Shown here: one piece after another, positions 23,104 through 35,000 of the stretch
Numbering within the stretch: the first letter of the stretch is position 1
How the letters are laid out: each line of letters opens with the position of its first letter
Source: Allium sativum
Lineage: Eukaryota; Streptophyta; Magnoliopsida; Asparagales; Amaryllidaceae
Assembly: GCA_030737875.1 (NCBI GenBank)
Contig: CM060912.1
Location: forward strand, 202,877,231-202,941,230
Length of the DNA: 64,000 nucleotides
Reading direction: 5' to 3'
Notes under the pieces: model-generated
Databases searched by the model: none
Seen by the model: the letters and a program-made list of their open reading frames with translations, nothing else
Told to the model about the DNA's origin: nothing
Position numbers and translations under genes: made by a program

Positions 23104-23629
23104 TATAACGACCCGAACTTCCCCGGTAAGGAAAGCCCGGATTGAGATGAAAACAAGCCACATCGGAACGCAGACAGAAGAACATTTCATTGTTTATTAC
23201 AACAATTCCATCAAATACAAGAATATACAGAGTATGAATGAATAAAATACATTCGATAAATATCAGAGATTTAAATTACATTTAAATACATAGCAGCGGA
23301 AAAATAATACAACGCACAACTGAAGGCGATACACGGATACAGAGCTTTCCGAGCATCGTTCCAGCTGTAAATCAGGATCCTGTGAATATAAATCTGCAAA
23401 ACCAAAACTACTAGCTGCCCGTGTGGAAAATAGGGGCACCCAGAGTTTAGGTTAAAACAATAAACTCCAGGTCAGTCATGTGACTGGTGTGAGAACTAAA
23501 ACAGTTATTAATCTTTATTTTTAAAGTTAGGTAAATCAAGGGACCACGCCGTATAACACGGAACGGGTTTCCTCCCAAGAACACCAGTGCATAAAACAAA
23601 CAGCGCAATGCTAAATAAAGAAAAATGAA

Positions 23630-23702
23630 GCTATTATAAGACCCAGGTCCCATTACATAATGCAACGCAAGCCGGAGGATAGGGTTTTTACCTTATAATA
23701 GC
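23630..23702 (-). other. Conserved LTR stem-loop, solo LTR C copy
   Basis: Arms GCTATTATAAG and CTTATAATAGC pair perfectly over 11 bases. The inner helix is ACCC/GGGT where A and B have ACTC/GAGT. The neighbouring hairpin CCGTATAACACGG (23549-23561 on the plus strand) is also intact. Confidence 0.8.
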
Positions 23703-26700
23703 CAAAGCTTGCTTGATACGTTTAAAACACATTATTTTGATATTACTATAAGTGTATAGTGTCAAAACAATTTCAATCATAAATATCAATCATAGGCGGC
23801 ATGAATGACCCATACCACTATGTCGCCGTACTAGGTTCTACAAATAAAACCGCAATATCACGTATTGGAAATTGGATTTCCGTCATGAGTCGAGGCAAGG
23901 GGCAAGCTCCTCTCCATTCGAGACACTCTAGCAAATGTCTCAGGACCACACAAAGCAATCCTTGGAATCGGTTGGGTCGGTCCTCTCTCACTTTTGAGGA
24001 TTGGCAATTCCTGAACACACGTTTCCCGGTCCTAACAGACCTAATATCGAGGCGCCTCATCCAACAACCACACAGGTGAAAAGTATATAAATGTCAGCCA
24101 GTTTAAGCACTGACACCACCACTAGCTAGAAAGAAACGTCGTGCTCTCCCAACGGTCCGTATCCCGTTGTTGACTCATACCGAGGTGTGAGGCTCGCGAA
24201 TTCACGCTATACACAAAGCTGTGCCACACAGACCGTGCTTTGATCATCAACCACAAGACTTAGCTTTTCAACATAAGCCTTGATCAATTGCCACTTACGC
24301 GTGCCACACTGGCAATTCACTCCATGCGATTGATATCCATCGATATACAACCTCTAAGCTCGTACGTCTCAGAGAAGGGCGTTAAGCAAGATAATAAATT
24401 CTCCGCCGCCAAACAGATGTATATTTAATAGAGATCAATAAACATAGAATAAAATCCAATGTCAGACACACAGTCCATTTACAAGTTCGTTCTGGGTCTG
24501 AACGAAACCAGAGGCACTTTCCTCGCATATCCATCGATCTCGAAGTACGTCTGGAGGATCACCAACTGATTCCCTCATCTTGGGTGTACAGCCCAATCAA
24601 GATCATCAGTAATCACCCAAACGATGTGAAGACTTCCGGTCTTCAACCACCATCTTCATCTTCGACTTATCGCCGAATCGGTTATTCAGAATGGGTATAA
24701 GCCCGGCCTTTCTGAATAACCCACGTATATAATAATCAAATGTTACACAAACACAACAAACGCCTCATTCCAATTCAGAATATTCTTTTATTCACAAAAT
24801 CACATTCTTAGGGAAAAGTTCTCATTAATTTTATCCAAGATAAATTCTTCTAAATTTATTCTTTAATCTTCCTTTGGATATCATTTCAAACCATATTATG
24901 GTTTTCCAAACTAGTGGGGATTAGCGAACCACACCGAAGTAATTATTTATTTTATTTCCCAATCCCAACCTATTTATCCCATGGAGCAAAACTGATAATA
25001 CTCCATAACTAACACCACGATGTTATCGGTAAATTTAATTACCATTTCATGTTCAAATCTAATTAAAGATTTAACTATTTCTTTGGAGCAAAACTGGTGA
25101 TACTCCATTCTCGATCACTTTTCAAGTTTGATAATTTAAATTATCAATTCACATTTCAATCTAATTAAAGATTCATTAAAACTCCACTTAGTTTTAATCT
25201 TTTAAAAAATCAATATCCTATCTTTAACTGGGTTAAAGAACCAATGTCATCTAAAACACGGTTCACGATAAACCCAAAATCACATTCACATTCAATTTCA
25301 ATTAAATATTATTTAATTGATACACTTCATTAAATCTAAATAGAAGATTTAATCTTTTTCTCTATTGGGCTTAAGAATCGGTGTTAATGAGGACACCATT
25401 CACAACAAACCCAAATCACATTTGATATTAAATACAAGGCTCTAAATAGAAAATATACCGGCTTATATTCAATATCAAATTCTGAAACCAACAAATATCG
25501 TATTGGAAATAACGATATAAAATATATCTTTCAAATTCCCATAACAATATCTGTATAGTCACGAAATCCAACATCGAAATATTCCAAAGATAATTTCGAT
25601 TCAACTCCAGTCCAATTCACATATTAGAAATTCTGATTATTTTCAAAACCACTTTCAAATTCAATTTATTTATTTCAAAAATAAATTGATTTTAATTCTA
25701 GTTCAAACTAGTTCATTTCGATAAAAATCTATTTTTATCTTTTCAAATGTGGAATTTTTCATCCCAGTTCTTCACAAACTATTTCTTATGATTTTACACA
25801 AATTGTAGATATTTTTAATAATTTTATCAAGGCCCGTACATTCGATTTCCATCAACGACCATCAAACTGCACTTACAGCGACCTTTTCCAAATTAGATTT
25901 GGACATAATTACAAATCCAACCATTAGATTTCAAATTTCTAATATTCATTGGAAAGCTCTTTCCGATACGAACCCAACGGTTCCGGTTTCAGAAGAATCC
26001 GACGGTCGGATCTCCCATAACGTCAATTCGAAGTCAATGGTCGAAATTCACGAACTGCCGCAGCGCGGCGCGTTCTATTCAGGCCATTTAATATATATAA
26101 TATATATATTATATATATATTTCGTCGCTTTCCTTTAAAACGTATTTTATAAATCGTTTTAAATTCGTTTTCAAAACCATTTCAACTCTATATTCAATTT
26201 CAAATCAAAATTGAATATTTTATATCATTATTATATAAATGACAATATTTTCAAAACGTCATATTTTGAAATCACTTCTTTTTCTATATTCGAATAAAAT
26301 CAATATTAATATCGTTCGCCTCAAAATGGCGCATCACTAATCAATATGGCTTTATATATTTCAATCACTTCATTATTCTATTCAACAAATGAATATTTAT
26401 TCTATTCAATACATGAATCTATATTTCTTTCAACACTTAACTAATCTCAACGAATGAGTACTGTCAAAACAACTATTTTTGTTATTTAATATATTTTATA
26501 AAATTATGGTATATATCGTTTGATTTTCAAATCAGACTCCAACCGTAAAATAGTAAGAGAATGATTCCCTATGTATTAACGCCGAAGGCCGAAACCAATA
26601 TCAGATCAATACCCAGGAAACCACTCATCTTATCTATTTTCCAGTTAGTTTCTAACTTTAAATATGATAAAGATGTAAATTTTATTGTTAAAATATTTCT

Positions 26701-27359
26701 TTCAACAAATGATAATTTTCAAAACATGATCATTTATTCTATTCAACACATGAATATATACTTCATTCTATTCTTTATTTTCCCAATTGGAATGAGTCCC
26801 AATCAATTACCATATAATGTTAATTATATGGATTCCACACAACACATGTATATATAATAGCATTTACAAATAATCAACCATCATCCAAAGTGCACTACAC
26901 TGTATAAGCATCAAATATAGATATATAACGCTTATAACAGCCTGTCAATCAATCGATCGACATACAACTAATCAATCGGGATGAGTGGACTTCAAATATC
27001 ATCCCAACACCCGTGTGGGGTTTCAAATCAACAAACACATATTTTTATTCACACACACACACATGTTAAAAACAATATTTTTAACGATAAAATATTTTTA
27101 GCTATATAAATATTTTATTTCACGTCACACAATCAATTTTCATCACAACAAACAATCAAACATACAAGCCATCCATGGTCTGTGGATGACGGGTGTCGGG
27201 TGCTACTAAGCACCGTCTACATCCTAGTGTATATTTTTAACTAGAAAAGAATATTTAAAGTGAGAAGTTCTCAACCAAGCTAAATCCAAACGCCTCGACT
27301 GTTCTTACATAGAAGTCTTCGCCATTCTCGCCTTTTGCCACTTTCGTTGCCCGTAGCCA

Positions 27360-28020
27360 CTACACATATAAAAATCACATTTTTATATTGTTGCTATGTA
27401 TATAAAAATCATATTTTTACGCTACTACTATATAGATAAAAATTCTATTTTTACATCGTTGTTCATATAATAAAGATTATATTTTTTATCCCGCTATACT
27501 CTATATAAAGATTTCGCCTTTTCAAATATAAAGATTTCGCCTTTTCAAATATAAAGATTTTGCCTTTTCAAATATAATAAAAATCATATTTTTCTTCTTC
27601 CTATATTATAAAAAATATATTTTTAACTTTTACGTTATATAAAAATCACGCCTTTCATTATATCAAAATATCGTGTTTCATAGATTAAAAATCACTTCTT
27701 TACATTTATAAAAATTATATTTTTACGTTCTATAATAATTATATTTTTACATTCTATCTCCTTTTACACTTCATATATAAAAATCAAATTTTTATTCTAA
27801 TGATATCCATATAAAGATCACATCTTTACATAAGGAAAAATCACATCTTTCTTCCTCTATTCATACAAATAAAAATCATAGTTTTATACTTCTAAAGATC
27901 CAATCTTTATCCTCGCTTTCATGATAATAAAATCATATTTTTATTCATTTCAAAATCAAACCTTTATCATTTCAAAATCAGTTTTAATAACTATAAAAAA
28001 ATTAGTTTTTATTTAGCAAA
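27360..28020 (-). repeat. Hairpin array in solo LTR C
   Basis: Repeated units of AAAAAT, a 2-4 base centre and ATTTTT-type arms, often extended as ATATAAAAAT/ATTTTTATAT, alternate with short spacers. It corresponds in position to the arrays in the other LTRs, but the arms vary less. Confidence 0.75.
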
Positions 28021-28289
28021 TAAAATCATAACTTACTGTGTAATTCGATGGAGGGGGGTGCTACCATCGTTCGTCGGTCGGAGGAGGGGGGTGGAGCTCG
28101 CTGGGCAGAGGCACGCAGGGGGGTCGGGGACATCGGAGGTGGGCGCTGGTGGCGTCGCAGGCGAGGGGGGGTCTCGGGGTTTGCGAGGCTCAATAGAAGA
28201 GGAGGAAGAACGGGCATAGGGGAACGAGGAGGAGGAGTTCGTGAGCAGGGGGAACGTTCGGAGGTGGCGCCCCACCTTGAGGCAGTGGC

Positions 28290-28325
28290 AGAACTATCGG
28301 GGGGGGGGGCAGGGGATCGCGATCC
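28290..28325 (+). other. G-run within C-rich LTR leader (opposite strand)
   Basis: A run of 10 or more G with further G-runs nearby on the plus strand. On the LTR strand it is a C-rich leader matching CCCCCTCCCCCC-type sequence at 37030-37050 and 58145-58160 in the D LTRs. Confidence 0.6.
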
Positions 28326-29312
28326 CTCACCTCTTTCTTTCTTTTTTTTTAATTTTTCGATTGAATGAACCGACGGGGGGGCTGAGAGGAATTAAGGAAG
28401 AGAGGAGAGAGGTTTTTTTTATTTTTTTTTAATTATTTTAATTTCAAAAAGTTGACTTTTTTATTTGACCTCTAAACGAGGCCCACCGCCTATCGTCCAT
28501 TACTAATTACCCCCATTCCGAACACAATGGGATATGTATCGTAGGCTGATTCGATCGTTTCGATCAGTTTTCGTCAAAATCAACATATAACTCTATATAT
28601 TGAATTTGAACGCGCATTTCAATTTACCGGGGCCACACACTAACTAGAAAAATTCCCGAAAAATAATTTCTAACTTCGTGTTGACGATACGGTCCTAACA
28701 AAACTAATTTCGCCGAATTCCGAGACCATATGAAAAATGGCCATTTTCCAGGCGATTAAAATCAACTTAAACTGGTCAAACGCGTTTTCCTTTGCCACGC
28801 TCACGTATTGAAACGAAAAATTATGAAATTTGAAACCTAGCAATAACTTTACATCCCGGATCCAACAAAAGTGGTTTCGTCGAAATCCGAGGTCGTTTGC
28901 AAAATTTCCGTTTTTAAGGGCCAGAATTCCATAGCGACTAATCTGAATTTTCAACTGGACATAACTTTTTATCCCCGCTATGAAATTTCGATTTTTCGGA
29001 TTCGTTGGAAATATATTCTCAATTAGATACCAATATTTTTAGTTTCACTAAAATCCGGTTTATTTTGCACCCGGTACATTCATTTGAAGTTTGAAATCGA
29101 ATTATCGAACTACCGCACCATTTTCAATTCCTTTTATAATTAAAATAAAATTTTATATTTTAACGACGATCTATATAAATATATACGTTCTATTCTATTC
29201 AAAATAAATTTCTCGTTGATATTATTTAAAATAATTCATTTTAGCTATTTAAAATTTGCTAAATTCGCCAAAATAAAAATTTTAAATTGGCTCGCATTTC
29301 TGGGTTGTTACA

Positions 29313-29317
29313 TATCT
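29313..29317. repeat. Target-site duplication TATCT (right, solo LTR C)
   Basis: Matches 23099-23103. Confidence 0.85.
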
Positions 29318-29604
29318 TTTAGCAGGATTCTAGATCGAAGCTTAAAGCTATGTCTAGAGCATAGAAAGTCTTCCGTTGTGTACTGTATTTTTAATGTAAA
29401 ATTTATCTTCCGTTGTAATTTAATTTCGATGTACTCTGATATTCTGTACTCCAATGTAACATTATCATGATGTAATAAAAGTCTGTTGTTATTTGTTCTA
29501 ATGTATTGTATTCCCAGAGTTAAAGTATTCGAAGATTTCCAACCTTTGGTCAGACCTGTGTGGTTTATGGTCGATTCTAAGGGCGGGAATTTTCGGGTCT
29601 TCAC

Positions 29605-29609
29605 ATGTG
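29605..29609. repeat. Target-site duplication ATGTG (right, insert B)
   Basis: Matches 17977-17981. Confidence 0.8.
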
Positions 29610-29982
29610 TTGAAAGCCTAATTCTCCAAATGCATATTTTGGCAAGAAGAGGTGAAATTCCTCGGCCATGTTGTATCAAAGTAAGGCATTTCAGTAGATC
29701 CAGGAAAGATCTCAGCCATCCAAGATTGGAAGCAGCCTCGAACTCCCATAGAGGTCAGAAGTTTCTTAGGACTGGCTGGCTATTATCGGAAATTTGTCAA
29801 AGATTTTTCGACGATAGCTTGTCCGTTGACAAACCTGACCAAGAAGCACACAAAGTTCATTTGGACACCCGAATGTGAGGCAGCTTTCCAAGATCTAAAA
29901 AGGAGGTTGACCAATGCTCCTGTGTTGACCATTATAGATGTCAATCAGGATTTGAAAGTCTGGACTAACGCTTCTAAACAAG
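29607..29982 (+). pseudogene. Element A reverse transcriptase C-terminal part and RNase H start
   Basis: This continues the RT interrupted at 17979 in the same frame: CIFWQEEVKFLGHVVSK, then [33 protein letters not shown] and [18 protein letters not shown], the RT connection and the start of RNase H. Two nonsense changes (TAA at 29619-29621 and 29682-29684) disable it. The frame ends at ASKQ plus the first base of a glycine codon, at the donor of the 88-bp intron-like segment. Confidence 0.9.
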
Positions 29983-30070
29983 GTTGTTTTTTTTAAATCA
30001 ACATGTCAGAAATAACATTTTCTTTTAATGTCAAATCTCATTTTAACATGTTATCTCTTATCTATTTAAG
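29983..30070 (+). other. 88-bp GT-AG intron-like segment in pol
   Basis: The segment starts GTTGTTTTTTTT and ends CTATTTAAG. Read through, it gives a stop within a few codons and shifts the frame by one. Removed, it joins Q-G-I-G-A-V exactly across a split glycine codon. It is AT-rich and T-rich before the AG, as plant introns are. AAGGT occurs at both edges (29980-29984 and 30068-30072), so the splice sites may come from a target-type duplication. Confidence 0.65.
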
Positions 30071-30486
30071 GTATTGGTGCGGTGCTAATGCAAAGAGACA
30101 AAGTAGTCGCATATGCTAGCCGCCAATTGAAACCGCATGAGAAGAATTACGCCGCTCATGTTCTTGAGCTAATGGCCATTGTATTTGCTCTAAAGATATG
30201 GAGACACTATCTCTTGGGTGAGAAGTTCGAAATATACACAGATCACAAATCCTTGAAGCATCTATTTACCCAAAGAGATTTGAATATGAGGCAGCAAAGC
30301 TGGGTTGAATTTCTTGTAGCCTATGACCTGGATATCCTATATACTCCAGGGAAAGCCAACATTGTAGCCGATGCGTTCAGTAGAAAGAATGCGGACAACG
30401 TCATTCTCATCCTCGTCAATCTCATTATCACTCCTACTCTGATTGATAAAATTTCTGCTTTGCAGAAGGATGATGAGTTTATCTAG
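30071..30486 (+). pseudogene. Element A RNase H
   Basis: This domain degrades the RNA strand during reverse transcription. The frame gives [53 protein letters not shown] and [15 protein letters not shown], the standard Ty3/gypsy RNase H order. TDHKSL and the ADAFSR end carry conserved catalytic-region residues. It is open for 135 codons to a TAG at 30484-30486, after which the same frame continues into integrase. Confidence 0.92.
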
Positions 30487-31640
30487 AGAATTAGCCAAAG
30501 AATTCGGGATGGCGAAACCCCGAGTTTCCAAATTGCCGACAAAGGAGTTTTGAGGGTATTAGGCCGAATTTGTGTCCCAAACATTTCCGAGCGCAGAAGA
30601 GAAGTTATGGATGAATGCCACAAATCTACGCTAAGTATTCATCCAGGGGTGAGCAAAATGTATCACGACCTCAAGCGCACATTTTGGTGGAAATCTATGA
30701 AGAGAGACATTTCTATGTATGTTGCTAGATGTCCCACTTGTCAGCAAGTTAAAAGTGATCAACAGAAGCTGGCGGGTTTGTTGCAACCGCTAGGAGTTCC
30801 AGGTTGGAAGTGGGAGGAAATTTCTATGGACTTTATAGATGGCTTGCCCCGAAGTAGAAAAGGGAATGATAGCATATGGGTGATTGTAGATCGCTTAACA
30901 AAGTCTGCCCATTTCATCCCTGTCAGGTCCAATAGAACAGCTGGAAGTTTGGCACAGCTTTATTTTAAAGAGATAGTCAGACTGCATGGGGTTCCCACAA
31001 GCATTGTTAGTGATCGGGATCCTATATTTACTAGCAAATTCTGGGAAGCTTTTCAAGAAGAGCTTGGGACCAAGTTGATTCTAGGCACTGCTTATCACCC
31101 TCAGACAGATGGCCAGACTGAGAGGGTGAACCGTATTTTAGAAGACCTGTTGCGAGCGTGCATTCTTGACTTTGGCGGTTCATGGGAGGACCACTTACAC
31201 TTGGTTGAGTTCTCTTATAATAACAGCTACCAAGCAAGCTTGAAGATGTCACCGTTTGAATTATTATATGGCAGGCCATGCAGATCTCCGGCATGTTGGG
31301 TGGAACCAGACAATCAATTAGTCTTGGGTCCCGACATGGTTCGTGAAGCATCGGATAAGGTTGATTTGATTAAGAAGTGCCTACTGACTCCTTAGAGCCG
31401 ACAGAAGAGCTATGCAGACCAGGGAAGAAGAGATTTATAATTCACTGTTGGCGACTATGTGTACTTGAGGGTTTCCCTACTAAGTGGTGTAATTCGATTT
31501 GGGAAGACGGGGAAATTGGCGCCAAGATTCATTGGTCCATTTCCTATTCTCGAAAAGATTGGGACTCTCGCTTATAGAGTGCAACTGCCTGACTGGTTGC
31601 CAGGGGTCCACAACGTATTTCATGTGACCCAGCTCCAGAA
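30487..31640 (+). pseudogene. Element A integrase
   Basis: This enzyme inserts the cDNA into the genome. The N-terminal zinc-binding HHCC module is visible (HKSTLSIHPGV, then CPTCQQVK). The DDE core shows SMDFIDGLP, VSDRDPIFTSKFWEAFQ and QTDGQTERVNRILEDLLR, and the C-terminal region contains GDYVYLRVS and KLAPRFIGPFPILEKIG. The frame matches RNase H. Two stops (31393-31395 and 31438-31440) lie between core and C-terminal region, with no frameshift. Confidence 0.93.
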
Positions 31641-31699
31641 ACATGTGCATGACCAAGATTTAGTTGTGGAAGAAGCAGCACAACAAGAATTAGAGATTA

Positions 31700-31884
31700 T
31701 GTCGAGCTTAACAGTAAAGAGGGAGCCGGTGAAAATCGTTGGCAAAGAAACCCAAGTCCTGAGGAACAAGAGGATCCACCTAGTCAAGGAGCAATGGAGC
31801 GGGGATCCTAGAGACTGTACTTGGGAGACAGAGGATAGCATCAAAAAGGCTTACCCCGAGTGTAGAGTGGACATCTCCGAGTAA
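31700..31884 (+). pseudogene. Element A chromodomain at the integrase C-terminus
   Basis: The last ~60 codons read REPVKIVGKETQVLRNKRI, HLVKEQWSGDPRDCTWE and SIKKAYPEC. This is the chromodomain form characteristic of the Tekay chromovirus clade, which directs integration to certain chromatin. The frame is open to its natural stop at 31884 and continuous with integrase. This defines the lineage of element A and fits the heterochromatic nest. Confidence 0.88.
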
Positions 31885-31947
31885 CTCTTGTGTTAAGGTA
31901 CATTTATAATAATTTACATTTTCCATTTTTTTTCCTACTTTTATTTT

Positions 31948-31983
31948 CTTTTCGGGGACGAAAAGCTTTTAAGTGGGGGAGAT
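31948..31983 (+). other. Polypurine tract and adjacent hairpin, element A
   Basis: AAGTGGGGGAGAT (31971-31983) directly precedes the LTR start TGTAACAACC and would prime plus-strand DNA. Just before it CTTTTCG-GGGA-CGAAAAG forms a hairpin. Element D has the same pair at 56963-56996. Confidence 0.85.
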
Positions 31984-33419
31984 TGTAACAACCCGGAAAA
32001 TCTGAACCAATTTAAAATTTTTATTTTAAATAATTTGGTTGGAAAATGTGGCAGAAATTAAAATTTTCATTTTTAAATAATATTTAAGCCAGTGAAAATA
32101 GTCAATTTTCAAACGACCTCTTTTTTCGATGAAACCACTTTGTTTGGAACCGGAATGTCAAATTATTGCTAGGTTTCAATTTTTAGAATTTTCTAAATTG
32201 ATATGTGAGCGTGGCAAAGGAAAATGTGTTTTATTCAATTCAGTCAAATTTGATCGACTGAAAAATAGCCATTTTTCAAATGGTCTCAGAATTCGACGAG
32301 ATTAATTTTGTTAGGACCGTATCGTCATAACAAAGCCAAAGATATATTTTTTGGATTTATCTGAGTCCGTATGTGGCCTCGATGAATTTAATTATGTGAA
32401 CGAATTAATTTAATAAAGGATTTAATTATTAAATTAAATAATTCAGGCCACAGACAGCCGTTTGGGCTGATGGGACCTAGCCCGTTGGATCCGGAACAGG
32501 GGTTATTGGCTGCGGTCACCTTCTGCTGGACTGGAATTGGAACGGTTAAAAAGATATGGATTTAATTGTAAAAATTCATTTAAAACATTATAAAAATAGG
32601 AAACTGAAACCCTAGTTACTATTCATTCTCGTTTCAGCCGCCGCCCCCTCCATCTCATGGCCACCAACGCTCGCACCTTCCTCCTCTAAATTCTCCTCCA
32701 TCTCCACAAACCAGACCCCAAGCCATACACCACTTCGAAGCTCTTCCTCCCCTCCTTCAATCCATACGGCTATCACCTCGAACCATCGCCTGTGGAGCAA
32801 GAACCGACCCCCCAAACCGCACGACTTTGCACCGCTTCCACGCCCTCCTGCGTTGATCGCACCCACCGCCGACGGTACCCCTAGGCGCGCCTCACCTCCC
32901 CCTTCCCCATCGCACAACCTGATCGGCCTCTGGTGCCTCTGATTTGTTGAAAAGCGTAAACCTAGGATCGAACCAATTACATTATACGGGGACCAAGAAC
33001 AGAATTGAAGAAGAAAGGTTTATTTTCTAATTAATTAATATAAATTGTTTTCTAACTTGATTCAACCATAACTAACTCGTTTGAATTCGGAATTCGGCGA
33101 TTTCGAAACGTTGTGTTCGTGACACCAAATACTACGTTTCAGAACTGACTAGGACTGATTCTGGACCTTTTGAATTTTTGATCTGGATTTGAATTGAGGT
33201 GAGATCTCTAATTTTAATAATTAAATTATTTCCTTGCTATTTAAATAATTGTTGTTAGTAAACCAGATCTGCGATGTTATGAAATTGTTGAATGTTCATA
33301 TGCTGATTTGTGTTGTTTTTTTTATCTGCTTATTTATTATACTATTAATTCAGATCTGTATGTTAATGATAGATCAGTTGTTGAATCACATACTTTGGTG
33401 AATCACATATAGAAAACAA

Positions 33420-35000
33420 AGTGACACTTCTAATTTACATTTAGTTGTGATTATAGAAAATAAACAAAGGCCATTCCTTTTTATTTACATTTAGTTATGA
33501 ATGAAACATTGATTATAGGAAATAAACAAAAAGTATATTCCTTTTTATCTACAAAATTTTGTGATGCCATTTTATTTTCATTTATTTTTCTAAATAATAA
33601 GAACGAAACTTATGAACACCTTTATTTACATTTATTTGTGTAAACAAAAAGAACGAAACTTATGAACATATTTGTAGCGAAAACTTTATTTACATTTTCT
33701 ATGTAAATAAAATGAACATATTTGTAGTGAAAACTTTATTTACATTTTCTATATAAATAAAATGAACATTTTTGTAGTGAAAACTTTATTTACATTTTCT
33801 ATGTAAATAAAATGAACATATTTGTAGTGAAAACTTTATTTACCTTTTCTATGTAAATAAATTGAACATATTTGTAGTGAAAACTTTATTTACATTTTCA
33901 ATGTAAATAAAATGAACATATTTGTAGTGAAAACGTTATTTACATTTTCTATGTAAATAAAATAAACATATTTATAGTGAAAACTTTATTTACATTTTCT
34001 ATGTAAATAAGAGGAACATATTTATAGTGGAAACATTTATTTACATGTAGTGTAAATAAATAAGAAAAAGTAAAGGAAACATTTATTTACGTTTAGTGTA
34101 AATAAACATGAGATAAAGAAAAAGATTATTTTATTTACATTTAGTGTAAATAAACATGAGATAAAGAAAAAGATTATTTTATTTACATTTAGTGTAAATA
34201 AACATGAGATAAAGAAAAAGAATTTATTTATTTACATTTAGTGTAAATAAACATGAGATAAATAAAAGAATATTTTATTTACATATAGGAAAATAAAACA
34301 TGATATAAGAAAAGAGACATTGTTATTTACTATTTAGTGTAAAAGAGAATAGGACATAGGAAAGGAATTATACTTGTATTTGCATTTCTAGATGCGGATA
34401 AAAAAAAGGATTAAACTTTTTATTTGCATTTTTAGATGCAAATAAAACATAGGGAGGAATTACACTTTTTATTGAACATTATTGCAAATAAAATTCATGA
34501 ATATGTAAAGCAAATTTTTACTTTTTTAGATGTGAATAAAAGATATATAAATAAAAGAACATTTTGATTCACTTTTTGGATGTGAATAAAAATATGAGGA
34601 AAAACAATTTTTTATTTGCATTTCATATGTGAATAAAAAACACCATTTTAAAAAGTGAATCTTTATTTGCAAACTAGTTGCAAATAAAAATATGAAATTA
34701 TGAATGTACACCTTTATTTGTAATTCGGTTACGAATAAAAATATGACCTTGGAAAAGTATATTTTTATTCACAATTTAGATGTGAATTAAAACTTGAAAT
34801 TAAAAGGAGTATTTTACTCGCACTTAGATGTGAATAAAACATGAATTTTAAAAGTTGAATTTATTTATAATTTTGATATAAATAAAAACAGAGATATAAA
34901 AGGGACATTTGTATCATCATGGTAGATGCGATAAAAAGAGTAGGAATCAAAAGTGATATTTTTATCGTCGTTTTAGATGCGATAAAAAGAATGGATTTTT
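33420..35000 (+). repeat. Palindromic hairpin array in element A 3' LTR
   Basis: Same organisation as 12340-13560. It includes about seven tandem copies of a 50-bp unit (33670-34020), each with arms TTTATTTACAT and ATGTAAATAAA, spaced by GAACATATTTGTAGTGAAAA. The 5' LTR carries only single related units at this position. Confidence 0.9.

Larger units (their letters stand above)
23104..29312 (-). mobile_element. Inverted solo LTR C, same family as element D (6,209 bp)
   Basis: Reverse complemented, the segment starts TGTAACAACCC and ends GTCGTTATA, and it matches the D LTRs (36140-42047) along its length. TATCT duplications flank it, so it is a complete solo LTR inserted opposite to its host insert B. 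On its own strand it has a CT-rich promoter-proximal segment (28040-28450), a GTAAGT donor-like site (28036-28031), an A/T hairpin array (28020-27360), the conserved block (about 26060-25860) and the terminal stem-loop (23702-23630). No gene; open frames within it are incidental. Confidence 0.9.
17982..29604 (+). mobile_element. Insert B: diverged solo LTR (about 5.4 kb without nested C)
   Basis: The interval lies in the RT of element A between ATGTG duplications. Read with the flanks it can be seen as TGTCATATTC to TCTTCACA, close to TG..CA termini. It shares with the LTRs of A and D the GAGGTGAG donor-like site (18532-18536), a hairpin array (18700-21390), the conserved block (21420-21610), the ATCAAGGCTTTTGTTGAAA segment and the terminal stem-loop module (22787-22856). 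Most other sequence differs, so it is a separate family. No coding sequence or second LTR is present, which supports a solo LTR. Confidence 0.75.

Noticed and set aside
28048..28368. Glycine/arginine-rich open frame at 28048-28368 and overlapping minus-strand proline/serine-rich frames
   Set aside because: Low-complexity translation of the G/C-rich leader segment of the LTR; not conserved as a frame in the D LTRs.
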